Shown here piece by piece: positions 26,081 to 38,030 of a stretch of DNA of 64,000 bases; positions within the stretch are counted from its first letter, which is position 1; each line of letters starts with the position of its first letter. The DNA is taken from assembly GCA_003255065.1 (NCBI GenBank), contig QAOA01008120.1, positions 133,341-197,340 of the forward strand, read 5' to 3'. A model generated the notes under the pieces. The model did no database searches. It was not told the DNA's origin and worked only from the letters and a program-made list of their open reading frames with translations. The DNA comes from Cercis canadensis (lineage: Eukaryota > Streptophyta > Magnoliopsida > Fabales > Fabaceae). The position numbers were made by a program, and so were the translations under genes.

Positions 26081-26777
26081 CTAGGAAGCACAGACTGGAC
26101 ACGGGACACAACACGACGCACAGGACACAGAAAATTCTAAAAAGACACGACACGGCATGTATATATATATATGTATGTATGTATGGATATGTATGTATGT
26201 ATGTAGAATTTTAAGTAGATTCATATTTTATCAAAAGATTGAACATTTATATCATATTCTCTCACCAAAAAAAGGACATAAACCCCACATATATGAAATA
26301 TTAATATTCCTTCCAAAATAAATACAAGAGATATTACCAAGTCATTCTAATCCATCCCTTCACAACAAAAAACAGTCAAGGGATATCACCTATTCATTCT
26401 AATCTATCCCTTCCTTAGCATATTTCCTGCATATAAGCAAAAAGATTAAAGTCTGCTTATCTTGTTGATTGGCCTCAATAGCCTCTTCATGATAATTTTT
26501 ATCTCCATCATCAATAAAAATCATGGCCTCCATTTCTGGTTCATTAAGTTATCTTTTTTTTTAAAAAAAAAAAAATTCTAAAAAAAATGGGAAGAAATGG
26601 CATGCCGTGTCCTAGCCATGTCCGAGCTGTGTCAGCCATGTGTCTGAGCCGAAAAAAATTATTTTTTCATTTGGACATGTCCATACGCTTGTCAGACAAG
26701 TGTCGTGGCTGTGTCCATGCCCACAGTGTGTCGGACATGGAGACATGGCAGCAAAGTGCTGTGTCCGTGCCTTCTAG
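26081..26777. mobile_element. hAT-type MITE, 697 bp
   Basis: Flanked by a perfect 8-bp duplication GTCACTAG (26073-26080 and 26778-26785), which fits the hAT preference nTnnnnAn. The ends form imperfect terminal inverted repeats (CTAGGAAGCAC at the left, CTAGAAGGCAC read inward from the right). Subterminal inverted words rich in GACACGG/CCGTGTC follow, including a perfect 11-bp pair GACACGGCATG (26147-26157) and CATGCCGTGTC (26600-26610). No transposase coding capacity. It lies in the probable leader intron of the minus-strand gene. Confidence 0.85.
26158..26205. repeat. (TA)n and (GTAT)n microsatellite
   Basis: TATATATATATA followed by repeats of GTAT/ATGT, inside the hAT MITE. Confidence 0.9.
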
Positions 26778-28321
26778 GTCACTAGGAACTCAAGAAAAGA
26801 ATAAATAAAAACCACCCTAATATCACAGCCAAAAGATTAACAAAGATAAACTTAAAGTCTGAAGTCCTTGTTTCCAACATTTAGAAAACTTCTACAAGCA
26901 TCAATACCAAAATTCAATGCAAAGTAGGTGCAAAGTCACAAACCAAGAATGCTTTTGAGGAAATGAACTCCACATGTCACCTTGAATGGATGATCCTCTC
27001 AAATGTTTGAGAGCCCTATACGTACAGTAAGTTGCGAGTTCCTATTTTCCAATGCAACCATGGTAAGCTATTTCAACAAATCTAGTTCAAGTTATGATCA
27101 AAAGTTTCAAAACAGTGAACAGTACCCAGTCAAGCTAGCACCACTAGAGACAATGACAACTTACTGATGAACTTGTGATTAAAGAAATAACTCACATGTC
27201 AAATAATTCAAGTAAGCAGAACACTTCTTTCCAAAATCTTATGAAAGGTACCACAGAACAAACATGTGCACCCAAATTCTGAAGCAAACAGAAAATTGTA
27301 ATAACATGATGAACACAAGGAGGACAATCCCTCTAATATAAAATAAAATAAAATAAATTACCATCTAAGGTTAAGCAACCCAGCTTGGTATGCTACATCA
27401 AAAAAGAAAAGACAAGCGACACATACGACATGTAAAGGAAAAAGGAGAAAGAACCATCTGCCAAAATACCCAAGGACGGAAACAAGTTATTTCATATGCA
27501 TTTAAAGTTCTTAGTACCTTCACTCAAGAAATTTTAGGCAATAAAACTTTCAAATTTTACCTAATTAGAGAGAAGGCAAGTCAATGGTGCTTCCATTTCT
27601 GCCTTCATTCTTTGGGAATATTGATCTTATTTGGTATGAAAATTGGCTTGTAATGGTTATTCCATTCCAGGCCTTAATATAACAAAGCCTGGAACCATCA
27701 TTCCCTCCTAGGGAAGTAGAAATTGTGATTCCAAGTTAAACATAACTAAAGAATGGAATATAAGGACCATCTCGATTTCAAACCATTTCATTTGTGACGA
27801 AACTAAAAATTTGCAAAGGAAAGCTTTCCCTAAGCCGATTAATCATTGAGATAAAATCAAATGCCCACAAAACCAAAATTTGCGAATTTTGTAGAGAAAT
27901 AGAGCTACAGGAGGCTTCCTAAGGCTCATAGAAATGATTCCCAAGGAAAACTTTTTACCCTAAAAACTAAAATATTTTCTATAAAAACCATTTCTATCAA
28001 AACAAACAGAAAGTAAATAAAAATATCAGATACAAGTAACTAATACTGCATAAAATCCATCATAGAGCGAATACCCCCATTCCAATGTCACCTGAATACT
28101 CGGCCAAGACATTATTCATCATTCCAATACAGATATCCTTAATTTTTGGATTATCAACAAATTATCATGAACATGAACAAAAATCATAAAGAAATGAGCT
28201 CAACCCATCATATCAAATTCCAAACAAAAATTTCTGGCCCAGAGAAACACAGAATAAAACCAAAATGAGAACAAAATCTAAGCTGATAAAGATAGAAAGG
28301 GTAACCAATTGAAGCTTTTAC

Positions 28322-28520
28322 CTGCAACTATGAAAGAGCTTTTTTTTTTTTTCTTTTTTGAGCTCTGAGCAACTATGAAAGAACCTTGTAAAGGAAGATC
28401 CGAGCTTAAGAGTCCCAGAATTTGGGTTTTGCAAATATAGAAGTGGACGTTGAACTCGTAGGTGAGCTTCAATCGGCGAAAGTCCCAAACGCATCAGATT
28501 TGTCTTCCTGTGCAGTGCAG
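28322..28520 (-). other. Candidate 5' non-coding exon
   Basis: Minus-strand exon-like stretch ending in a strong donor (GTTGCAG|GTAAAAG). Upstream it becomes GC-richer (AAAACGGCGAGAGCGACC on the plus strand). The start is not defined. It would be the leader exon of the gene at 24899-25369. It contains a short A-rich insertion with a 16-bp duplication. Confidence 0.4.
28324..28384 (-). mobile_element. A-tail-only insertion with 16-bp target duplication
   Basis: GCAACTATGAAAGAGC (28324-28339) is repeated with one mismatch at 28369-28384. Between them are 29 bases that on the minus strand read TCAGAGCTC followed by an A-rich tail. That is the form of a severely 5'-truncated LINE-driven insertion, little more than a tail, within the candidate leader exon. 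Confidence 0.5.
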
Positions 28521-29234
28521 AAAAACGGCGAGAGCGACCGAAGGTGAGCGTGACTCAAAACTTAAAAGAAAGAAATTTCCATAGCTGGGAAACATTTTTT
28601 TCAAAAACAGATCGGGTCGGATCGGATCGGATTTGAGGATTGAGTCAGATTTTGGACACCTTTTTTTTTTATTTTAATAATTCAATAACATTTGTACCAT
28701 AATAGAGCTATGAAATTGGATTGGGTTCGTTGGATTGACTCAGCTCATCATGCAAATTTGATGAATTGGGTTCATGTAATACTGACTAGTTTAAAAGCAT
28801 GTTTATAAGCTCATCTCATATGAGTTGTAGGTTGGAGGCAGGTCAAAGTGGGTTAATCCGTTTGACTTTTTCTTTTTTTTAAAAAAAAAAAAGAGAAATC
28901 AGAATTTAAAAATCCCTAAAACCCCAATTCATTTCTCTCATATTTGGCTCTCAGCTCTCGTGCTCTGCGATTGCACTTTGCACCTCACCTCTCTTCTTTA
29001 ATTCTCTTTGTTCTCCTAATTTCTCTCATCAGTCATCACCTCTAACTCAGTCCCTCTCGTCACCAAATCACCTATCTTCTTTTCATCATCACTATCACAA
29101 CTCGCATCACCATCGACGTTGCAGCGCTATTGGTGCAACACCACATAACTCTGGAAACTCGTAACAGGTTGTGTAGGAGGACGAAGACACCTCTATCTCC
29201 ATAGTTACTCCATAGAAAGGAAGAAAAAAAAATA

Positions 29235-29407
29235 AAAGCTTTGAGAAGGATAATTCTAACCAAGGCTTTGCTAGAGGCAGCAATGGAAACATGAGATAAT
29301 GAGGAGGAGGTTAAGGGTGTGGTGAAGGAGGAGGACCAAATGTCCAAAAGTCATTGTCGGTTGGAATAATTGGAGCTCCAAATGCTGGGAAATCTACATT
29401 GACTAAT
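29235..29407 (+). pseudogene. Era-like GTPase (ERG) gene fragment
   Basis: Reads KALRRIILTKALLEAAMET, a stop, DNEEEVKGVVKEEDQMSKS, then after a one-base frame change LSVGIIGAPNAGKSTLTN. The last block is the G1 P-loop of Era-type GTPases (GAPNAGKS). The preceding acidic linker and KALLEAA helix are as in plant organellar ERG proteins, which assist ribosome assembly. The similarity stops abruptly after STLTN at a stop codon, with no G2-G4 motifs after it. One internal TGA and one frameshift show that it is dead. The stretch 28930-29234 may include the transit-peptide end (LQRYWCNTT near 29120), but I cannot align it securely. Confidence 0.75.
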
Positions 29408-30022
29408 TAATAATTATAGGGTTTGTTTTCTGTGGCCCTTTGTTTATTATTAAAGAGAATGATTTCATTTCCTATCTTTTTGTATTCCTTATTACTCTCC
29501 ATACTTTCTCTTTAATAGAAGTTTAGTTACAATTTATTGATATTGTATAAAAAAATAAAGTTAGAGGCTGGAAGAGATAATTTCTGGTTATGAGCTTCAT
29601 TATTTTTGCTTCCTGCATAATATTTATGTTTGCTATCTAGTTTTTGTACCTAAAATGTTTATTTTTCATTTTTGGTGGACTGGCCTATCTAACCTGCAAT
29701 CCACTAGTAGGTTGGGTTGGGTTGAGATTTTCTTAGCCTGCCAGCCCCCCCCCCCCCTGCCCTGTTTGTTGGCAGGTTAAGGCACCCTAGGGCGGGTTGG
29801 TTTGTCTTGACAGCTCTATATGATACTATCCTTTAGATTGAACTAGACTTGCTAAACCTCACGGTGTCACTATTGAAGTACTCATAACTATAACTTTGTA
29901 TAAAATAACACTTTAAGAATTCTCATCTTTGTGAACGGAAGGCTTCGAACACAAGATCTTCTCCTTATGGAGAGAAACTTGTGATTTAGTCATGACTATC
30001 TTGTCTGTAGATGACCACCTTG
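29408..30022. other. Spacer with poly-C tract
   Basis: No coding sequence seen. It includes a run of 14 C at about 29746 and an end-like sequence near 29790-29820 (GTTGGTTTGTCTTGACAGCTCTA) resembling an hAT terminus. Confidence 0.5.
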
Positions 30023-30027
30023 CTTAT

Positions 30028-30452
30028 TGATGTAGTACAAAAGGATTTGAAATTCATGGCACAAATGGAGCATCCAAAGTTGACCAAGAAAGTCAACCAT
30101 GTCCGTTTTTTACGAAAGACCCCACTTTTTCATATGGAAACGACCTTCTGAGTAAAATGTGAATGTCTCGCTCGTCACGTGATTTTAGCCAAATTCCATC
30201 ATTTAGGGGTCAAAACATCATTTTATCATTTCTAGGGGAACTTTTGTAATTTTTTTTATGTTTGGGTCTTTTCATAATTTTGTTATTTCGTTTTAGGGTT
30301 TCCTTTATAAGTGTTTGTAAAACCTTTTGACTGATAGTTTTTGATTGAATAACAGTTGAGATTTCTCTCAATTCTTGAATTTGGCCTTTCAGTATTCTTA
30401 AGAATCAACGAATTGTTAAATATTGTTCTAGTTCATTACGTACGCTGCATCA
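30028..30452 (+). repeat. 5' LTR of gypsy element 2
   Basis: 425 bp beginning TGATGTAGTACAAAAGG, with target duplication CTTAT to its left and the primer site two bases to its right. Confidence 0.93.
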
Positions 30453-30484
30453 GATTGGTATCAGATACTGTACGTTCCTACACC

Positions 30485-33400
30485 ATGCCACCAAGGAGAC
30501 GTGTTGTTGATGCCCAAATGGAGGACGTAATTCAACGGGACGAGATAGCACGATTGCGCTAGCAGGTGGATCAGTTAACGCAACAGTTGGCTGCTCTGCG
30601 ATAGCCGTGGCAACATGTTAATCCAGATCTGGGTGATGATGATTCTGACCTTGACAGGAATCCCTTTGCCGCCCCTCCTGCCAACCCACAAGCCGATCAA
30701 CATTGGGAAGCCGGTTTCAAAGTCGATATTCCTGAATTTAACGGTAGTCTCAAGACGGATGAATTTCTGGACTGGCTACATACAGTGGAGGATATTCTAG
30801 AATTTAAAGAGGTTCCAGACAATTGTCGTGTTCCTTTGGTCACCATGAGGCTACGAGGCCGCGCACAGGCATGTGGCAGCAGACGAAGAATAGTCGTGCA
30901 CGTTCTGGTAAGGCCAAAATTACTTCTTAGGAAAAATTCAAGAAACATCTACGCCAAGCCTTCCTCCAGTATAATTACGAACGTGACTTACATCAGCGTC
31001 TCCAACTCATTTATTAGGGTACCCGGTCTGTTGATGCCTATACTGCTGCATTCTATGAGTTGCTTGCCCGAACTGATATTGTGGAGTCACCTATTCAGTT
31101 GGTCTCTAGATTTATTAGCGGCCTGCATTATCAACTTCAAGATGTTCTTAACATGTTTGACCCTCTCACAGTTTCTGAAGCACACCAACGAGCCTTACAG
31201 GTTGAGAAATAGCTAGCACACCACCTAAATAGTGGATTGAAATTGGGGTCTAATCCTACTAGTAGTTCTACCCCTCCACCGGTTGGCCCTGATTACCGGC
31301 CTGCTGTGCCTACCTAGAATTGTTTTACTGGCCCTCTTCGTTGTTTTAAGTGTGGAGAAGTGGGTCATCGTTTAGCTGAATGTCCCAAAGCGAATTCTAC
31401 CAGTCGGGGGTTGTTGGCTACTGATTTGGATGATGAGACTGGCCCTATTTTTGATACTGAGGTTGATGTTCCTGCGGATGCTGAGGAAGAATTTGTACAA
31501 GGTGATGTGGGTTCGTTGTTGATGCTACGCCGCACCTTTCTCAGTCCTCGTGCTCCGGATGAAGAATGGTGTCGTACTGCCCTTTTTACATCAACATGTA
31601 CCATTGCAGGTAAGGTTTGCCGTTTTATTATTGATTCTAGCAGTTGTGAAAATGTCTTGTCTAAGTCCGCATTGCAAAAATTAGGTCTAACCACTAAAAA
31701 ATATCTTAAACCTTACAAACTTGCATGGTTAAATAAGAGTACTGATGTCACTGTTTCCCACCGTGTGTCGGTCTCTTTCTCCATTGGCTCCACTTATTAT
31801 GATGAGATATTCTGCGATGTGGTTCCTATGGATGCTTGTCATCTTCTGCTTGGCCGTCCTTAGCAATTTGACCGCATTACTATGCATGATGGCCATGATA
31901 ATACTTATTCTTTCTTGTTCCGTGGCAAAAAGATTGTGTTACTACCCAGTAAGGCTCACACTACTAGGGACAATATCACTCTCTTATCCCGAGCACCTTT
32001 CCAACATGCCATGATAGAGACGAGACTTGTTTATGTGCTCCTTGCCAAACCTGTGGACACTGCTTCCAGCACATCTCCTATTGTTCATCCTGCACTCCAT
32101 CCACTGTTAACAAAATTCACTGATCTCTTTTCTTAGACACTGCCTAATGAATTGCCTCCCCTCTGTGATATCCAACACTAGCTTGATTTTGTTCTGGGAG
32201 CCTCGTTACCTAATCGCCCTCATTACAAGATGAGTCCAAAAGAACATGAAGAATTGTGCCATCAAGTGGAAGAATTACTTGCCAGAGGTCACATTAGGGA
32301 AAGCCTTAGTCCATGTGCGGTACTTGCTCTCCTCACTCCTAAGAAGGATGGTACTTGGCGCATGTGTGTCGATAGCCATGCCATAAACAAAATAGCGGTC
32401 CGTTATTGTTTCCCTATACCTCGGTTGGATGACTTACTTGATCAGTTGGCTGGTGCAACAGTTTTCAACAAACTAGCTAGATTTGAAAAGTGGCTACCAC
32501 CAAATTCGGATCCAGCAGGGCTATGAATGGAAGACTGCGTTCAAGGCACGTGAGGGTTTGTACAAGTGGCTAGTCATGTCATTTGGACTTTCCAATGCCC
32601 CAAGCACGTTTATGCATGTTATGAATCAAGCACTGCATCCTTTCATTGGTAAATCTGTTGTCATTTACTTTGATGATATACTTATTTATAGTGCTAACCC
32701 CGAAGTGCATCTCCAACACTTGCGAGAAGTTTTATTAGTCCTACGTAGGGATAAGTTCTATGTTGCTCTTAATAAGTGTGTTTTTATGATAGATATTGTT
32801 CACTTTTTGGGGTATGTGGTGTCAAAGGATGGACTTGTAGTGGACAACGCCAAAGTGGCAGTTATTGAACAATGGCCACAGCCTAAATCTATTTCTGATG
32901 TGCGTAGCTTTCATGGTCTTACTTCCTTTTACTGTCGTTTTATCCCACACTTTAGCAACATCATGGCACCTATTACTAATTGTATGAAGGGTGCTAAATT
33001 CTCTTGGACGTCCGATGTTGAGGCTGCCTTCCTTGACATCAAGCACAGGTTGACCATCGCACCGCTTCTAGTACTTCTTGATTTTTCCCTCTCATTTAAG
33101 TTACATTATGATGCTTCCAAAATGGGTATTGGTGTTGTTCGAAGCCAATCTGGTCGCCCAATTGCCTACTTCAATGAGAAACCTTTTGGCTCTAAAAGCT
33201 GTTACAACACTTATGATGTGGAATTCTATGCGGTCTTTCAGGCAGTGAAACATTGGCATCATTATCTCTTTCAGCAGGAATTTGTCCTATTTACTGACCA
33301 TGATGCTCTTAAATATCTTGGTAGTCAGGCTAAGCTTTCAGAACGTCACGCTTCTTGGCATGCCTATCTGGAACAATTTACATTTGTGATTAAGCACAAG

Positions 33401-34725
33401 GCTGGTGTTTCTAGCTAATGCTTTAAGTCGCCATCATAATATGCTTTATGAGATGCGTATCACAGTTTCTGATTTTGATTCTTTTCTGGATTTATATACT
33501 ATTGATCCTTTCTTTGCTGCACTGTTGTTAACCATCCAGCAGGGTGAGCGAACTGATTTTGTCTTACAGGATGGGTTTTTTTTCCAAGGACTCCAACTTT
33601 GCATCCCTGATAGTAGCCTATGCGTGAAAATCATCCAGGAACTGCACAATGAAGGACATGTGGGCCGTGATCGTACCTTGCATCTTGTCTCTAGTTCTTA
33701 TTACTGGTCATCCATGCATAAGGAGGTGGACAGATTTGTTGCCCACTGTCGTGTCTGTCAATTGGCAAAAGGTACCTCCACCAATGTCGGGCTATATATG
33801 CCCCTTCCGATTCCCACTCAACCTTGGGCGGACATTAGTATGGATTTCGTGCTTGGTCTCCCGTGTACTTAGCGTGGCAGCGATTCCATCTTTGTTGTCG
33901 TTGATCGATTCTCCAAAATGGCCCATTTCATACCATGCAAACGTACAACCGATGCTGTTAATGCTGCTCAGCTTTTCTTTCGGGAGATTTATTGCTTACA
34001 TGGTCTGCCTACCTCTATTGTCTATGATCGTGATACTCGATTCCTCAATCATTTCTGGCAGAGTCTATGGCGGTTGGCTAATACTACTCTCAATTTCAAC
34101 AGTGCTCACCATCCTCAAACTGATGGCCAAACTGAAGTGGTGAATCGCTCTCTTGGTAATTTATTGCACAGTTTGGTGGGCGACAATCTCAAATCCTGGG
34201 ATGCTAAGTTATGCCAAGTCGAGTTTGCTCACAATCATGCAGTTAATCGTAGCACTAGTTACAATCCTTTCCTGGTTGTGTATGGCTTGGTCCCTCGCGG
34301 TCCTCTCAATTTATTAACACTTCCTAGTAAAGTGCACTCACATGCTACGGCTGAAGAGTTAATTGAACAGCTTTGCCAGGTCCACCAAAAGACCCATTCT
34401 CACTTGATTGCTTCCACTGAAAAATACAAATTGTAGGCTGATCAGAAGCGTAGATCTGTTGACCTCAATGTTGGTGACTATGTCTAGGCAATATTAACCA
34501 AAGACCATTTTCATGCCCACAAGTACAGTAAGCTGGCTACTCGCAAAATTGGTCCACTGGAGATTACTGAGAAGATCAACCAGAATGCTTACCGCCTGCA
34601 GCTTCTTAGCCATATTCACACTTCCGATGTTTTCAACGTCAAACACCTCATTCCCTATTCTGGTGATACTTCTTCTGAGGATGAGACGACATTTGATTCG
34701 AGGGCGAATCTTCTTCACCCCAGAG
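30485..34725 (+). pseudogene. gag-pol of gypsy element 2
   Basis: Parts in order: gag (MPPRRRVVDAQMEDV at 30485; FKVDIPEFNGSLKTDEFLDW near 30718); zinc knuckle CFKCGEVGHRLAEC (31321-31385); protease region (FIIDSSSCENVLS, DACHLLLGRP, about 31600-31860); reverse transcriptase ([35 protein letters not shown], about 32230-32990); RNase H ([23 protein letters not shown], about 33090-33400); and integrase (HEGHVGRDRT-type zinc finger near 33650, VYDRDTRFLNHFW, HHPQTDGQTEVVNR, about 33640-34450). Broken fossil. Confidence 0.88.
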
Positions 34726-34729
34726 AGGA

Positions 34730-35154
34730 TGATGTAGTACAAAAAGATTTGGAGTTCATAGCACAAATGAAGCATCCAAAGTTGACCAAGAAAGTCAACC
34801 ATGTCCATTTTTGACAAAAGACCCCACTTTTTCATATGGAAATGACCTTTTGAGAAAAACGGGAATGCTTTGCATTTTGCGTGATTTTAGCCAAATTCCA
34901 TCGTTTAGAGGGTCAAAACATCATTTTATCATTTATGGGGGAACTTTTGTAATTTTCATTATGTTTGGGCCTTTTCATAATTTGCTATTTTATTTTAGGG
35001 TTTCCTTTATAAGTGTTTGTAAAACCTTTTGAATGACAGTTTTTGATTGAATAACAATTGAGATTTCTCTCAATTCTTGAATTTGGTCTTTCGGTATTCT
35101 TAGGAATCAACGAATTGTTGAATATTATTCTAGTTCATCACGTATGCTGCATCA
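34730..35154 (+). repeat. 3' LTR of gypsy element 2
   Basis: 425 bp, TGATGTAGTACAAAAAG to GCTGCATCA, followed by CTTAT. Same length as the 5' LTR. Confidence 0.93.
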
Positions 35155-35525
35155 CTTATTTTTACATAATAGTTTATGAGTACTTCAATAAAAGTTAAAA
35201 ATAATTAGTGTGTGTACTATTTGCATTAGTTTATAAAAAAAAAAAAAATAGTTTTTATATACTTAGTCAATTATAAGTAGAATTAGTTGGGTGAAAGTCT
35301 ATTTAAGTTTGGATATGTTAGTTCAAAATTGATTTTATAATAATAAGTTTTTGTTATGTTGTATAAAGAAAAGAGTAAAAGCTTATTTTTATCCTTATAA
35401 GATACACAAAAAATAATTGAAGTCCTTAAAAAAAAAATTGTATCACTTGAGTCCCTCTCCATCACATAAATTTATCGTTAGGTCTTCATCTAGAAAACTT
35501 AAAGGATTTGTATACATTGATAATT

Positions 35526-35995
35526 AGTTTAAATGTATTGCAGGTCCTTATAGTTTGGACAAATTTTGAATCATGTACCTATAGTTTTTTTTTCCTCTTT
35601 TGGGATTCTTATAATTTAAAAAATTTTAATTGGGTCCTATCATTACCCCTAGTTATAATTTCGTTAGTTTAGTGCTTATATGACAAACAACTTGTCTATG
35701 TGATAATAAAAAAAGCTAATATAGTGCCAAAGTAGTACAAAAATTGACACTTCATCATTTTTCCTCTTGAAGTTTAAAGTTGGTAAAGATGATGAGGTGT
35801 CAATTTTTGTAATACTTTTGTGTCATATCAACTTTTTTTTTGTCACGTAAATAAGTCTTTTGTCATGTGAATACTAAACTAACGGATTTATAATTGAGAG
35901 TAATGCCAGGGACCCAATTAAAAAATTTCAAACTATAAGAATCCTAAAAGAGGAAAAAAAAACTATAGGGACTTATAGTATATTATATTTAAACC
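35526..35995. mobile_element. Mutator-type foldback MITE, 470 bp
   Basis: Perfect 9-bp duplication TTGATAATT on both sides (35517-35525 and 35996-36004), the hallmark of Mutator-like insertions. The whole element is a long imperfect palindrome: left-arm words such as GACACTTCATCATTTTTCC and GGGTCCTATCATTACC recur inverted in the right arm. The outermost bases are AGTTTAAATG and its inverted partner ATTTAAACC. No coding capacity. Confidence 0.88.
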
Positions 35996-36340
35996 TTGAT
36001 AATTAATTGCTCACCTGTATTGTGAAATGTTGGGAGCCTAAGGGAATGACCGTTTTGGAGCTGGAATTGCCTTTTAGAAATGGGCAATTCCATGATTCCT
36101 TCTTCTTCCATCTATGAAGGTCATCAATGGGAGTGGCAACAATGAGATTGCAAACTCAAAGTAGCTAAGTAAGGGAGTGTGTTCCTAGCTACTTTGAGTT
36201 TGCAATCTATTGCATCATTACCACCCAGCTAAGCCCTTTGAGTTAATCTACATTTTTAATTAAGTAAAAAAGATGGGACAAATCAATTTGGAGAATTACG
36301 GAAAAGGAAATGTAAGGAACATTTTTTTCTTCAAAAATAG

Positions 36341-36495
36341 AAATGAAAAGTGAAAATTACCAAAATAGAAAAATGACCACAACAAATTATATGATTCTCA
36401 CTCAGAATGATCATTTTATTGTACCTTTTGACCAATGGTCATTCTGTGATACTTAGTGGTAATTGTTATATTTTGGTAATTTTCACTTTTCATTT
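36341..36495. repeat. Short foldback MITE, about 155 bp
   Basis: The ends are near-perfect inverted repeats of about 28 bp (AAATGAAAAGTGAAAATTAC and its inverse, with CAAAATA next), and the interior is also self-complementary. No clear target duplication. A diverged relative is present in copy B at about 38722-38880. Confidence 0.65.
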
Positions 36496-36692
36496 GTTTT
36501 TTTTTTTTTTTGAAAGAAATGTTGCTTGTTTTCTATTTTTTTGATTCTCCCAATCAATTTAGTTATTATTCTGTTATAAGTTGTAGTATTGAATAATTGA
36601 CCATTAATCAATAATCTATTTAAAATTATTTTTATATTTAAGTGACTCTTATTTGCGATAAGTGCAAACAAAATTTGGGTTGTCTTTGTCAC

Positions 36693-36880
36693 TAGGGATG
36701 GCAATTTGCCCCAGACCCGATGGGGCCCCGGTATTTTTACCCAGTCGGGTACGGGCATGGGGCAAAAAAATGGGGATGGGGAATTTTATGGGTAATGTTA
36801 TAAGGGCGGGTCCGGGGATGAGCAAGCCTCGCCCCACCCCGCCTCGCCCCGCACTGCACACAAATAAATAAATATAAAAA

Positions 36881-36919
<39 letters not shown>

Positions 36920-37461
36920 GGAAGAATTTAATAGAAATTCAATGTAAAAGTTGATTGTGGTGCCTAAGCTGAAGATATGCTTAGATAATTTATCAATAGA
37001 ATATACTTGAGCATCCAAATACACACTCTTTCATAAATTGTGCTTATTCTAATTGCTCATCTTGTGCTTATTCTGATTTCTTATAGGCTTTTATAATTGT
37101 TTAAGAACAATTTTTATAATTTTGTTTAAATATTATTTATCTTATGAGGATATCTTGAATTCTTAATGATATTATTTGAGAATTATTTATATTATCTTGT
37201 TTGATTAAACTTGAATTTCAATTAGAAATCGTGTTCGTGATTTATAGATTAAACTTGTAAATTGTGTATATTTAGAAAAAGTATGACTGTATGGGTAAAT
37301 GGGGCGGAGCATGGGGCAGATGGGGATTCAGTGGGGTGGGGATGGGGATGTTGAAAAATCCCCGCCAGAAATGGGTCCGGGGATGGGGCATCCCCATGCC
37401 CTTTGGGGATGGGGACGGGGAGTGCCTGCCCCGCCCCATCCCCGCCACATTGCCATCCCTA
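36693..37461. mobile_element. hAT-type MITE, 769 bp, GC-rich ends
   Basis: Perfect 8-bp duplication TTTGTCAC (36685-36692 and 37462-37469) fitting nTnnnnAn, with terminal inverted repeats TAGGGATGGCAAT at both ends. The subterminal 150 bp on each side are rich in GGGGATGGGG/CCCCATCCCC words, and the middle is AT-rich with an (AT)n tract at 36890-36916. No transposase. The paralogous segment at 39050-39085 keeps the uninserted sequence (TTTGTCAACCTAAGCTTCC), which confirms the insertion. Confidence 0.93.
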
Positions 37462-38030
37462 TTTGTCACCCTGAGCTTCCAAGTTATCAAGCCAAATATT
37501 TATATGTGGGATAGCTTGACAGGAGCTCTAACCAAATAAGTTTTTCATTGTTGCTGAGCTTCCAAGTAATTAAGTCCTTCATTGTTGAAGTGTCTTGTTC
37601 TAGCAAGAAACATAAATAAAAGCAGCAAAAGTAAACTGCAATGTTAGAGCTGCAAACTACATTAATGAACAAGGAAAATAATATATGATTTTCCTTGGAA
37701 TATAAAAAAAATGAAAGTAGGCCTAGATAAATTAACACCCTAAAAATTGTATCCAAAGTCGAGCTAGCTATATATGTTATCTAAATGTACAATGTTATAT
37801 CTGTCACTTTTTATTCTTACCATGTTATATTATTGTGAGCCTAGTTAATATAACACCTTAAAATGTAACTACTTAATTTATTTTTTTTTTAAATTAATGG
37901 CTCAAATTTAACTTGGATCCAAGGATATGAGAAATGGTAACAAGTGGGCTTTCTTCTATATCAAAGAATATTGAATAAATACAAGACCTGAAGGACCTTC
38001 CCAGTTCCCACATACTTTGGTCACATAAAC

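Larger units (their letters stand above)
25434..28321 (-). other. Probable 5'-leader intron of the plastid protein gene
   Basis: Minus-strand donor CAG|GTAAAAG at 28322/28321 and acceptor TTCTCTCCAG at 25434 bound a 2.9-kb AT-rich stretch with no coding content of its own. It contains an hAT MITE (26081-26777) and simple repeats. The pairing is inferred from sequence only; RNA reads would settle it. Confidence 0.45.
30028..35154 (+). mobile_element. Ty3/gypsy element 2
   Basis: A complete-length element with 425-bp LTRs at 30028-30452 and 34730-35154 (TGATG...CATCA) and a perfect target duplication CTTAT (30023-30027 and 35155-35159). Primer site TTGGTATCAGAT at 30455; purine-rich CCCCAGAGAGGA before the 3' LTR. 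gag, protease, RT, RNase H and integrase follow in gypsy order. The LTRs differ at about 10 percent by eye, so it is several million years old. Broken, with several breaks. The end of integrase (VFNVKHLIPYSGD, SRANLLHPREDDV) recalls chromovirus-type elements, but the clade is not certain. Confidence 0.93.
36330..37905. repeat. Duplicated segment, copy A (contains hAT MITE)
   Basis: Similar throughout to 38708-39392: both contain GTGAAAATTACCAAAATAG, GATCATTTTATTGTACC, TGCAAACAAAATTTGGGTT, CTGCAATGTTAGAGCTGC and TATATGATTTTCCTTGGAAT in the same order. Copy A is longer because an hAT element is inserted in it. Confidence 0.85.

Noticed and set aside
29072-29347. Minus-strand open frames near the ERG fragment
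   Set aside because: Shadows of the plus-strand gene relic, which carries the recognisable P-loop.
36649-37539. GC-rich open frames with Gly/Met or Pro/His repeats
   Set aside because: They come from the GGGGATGGGG words of the hAT MITE ends, not from genes.
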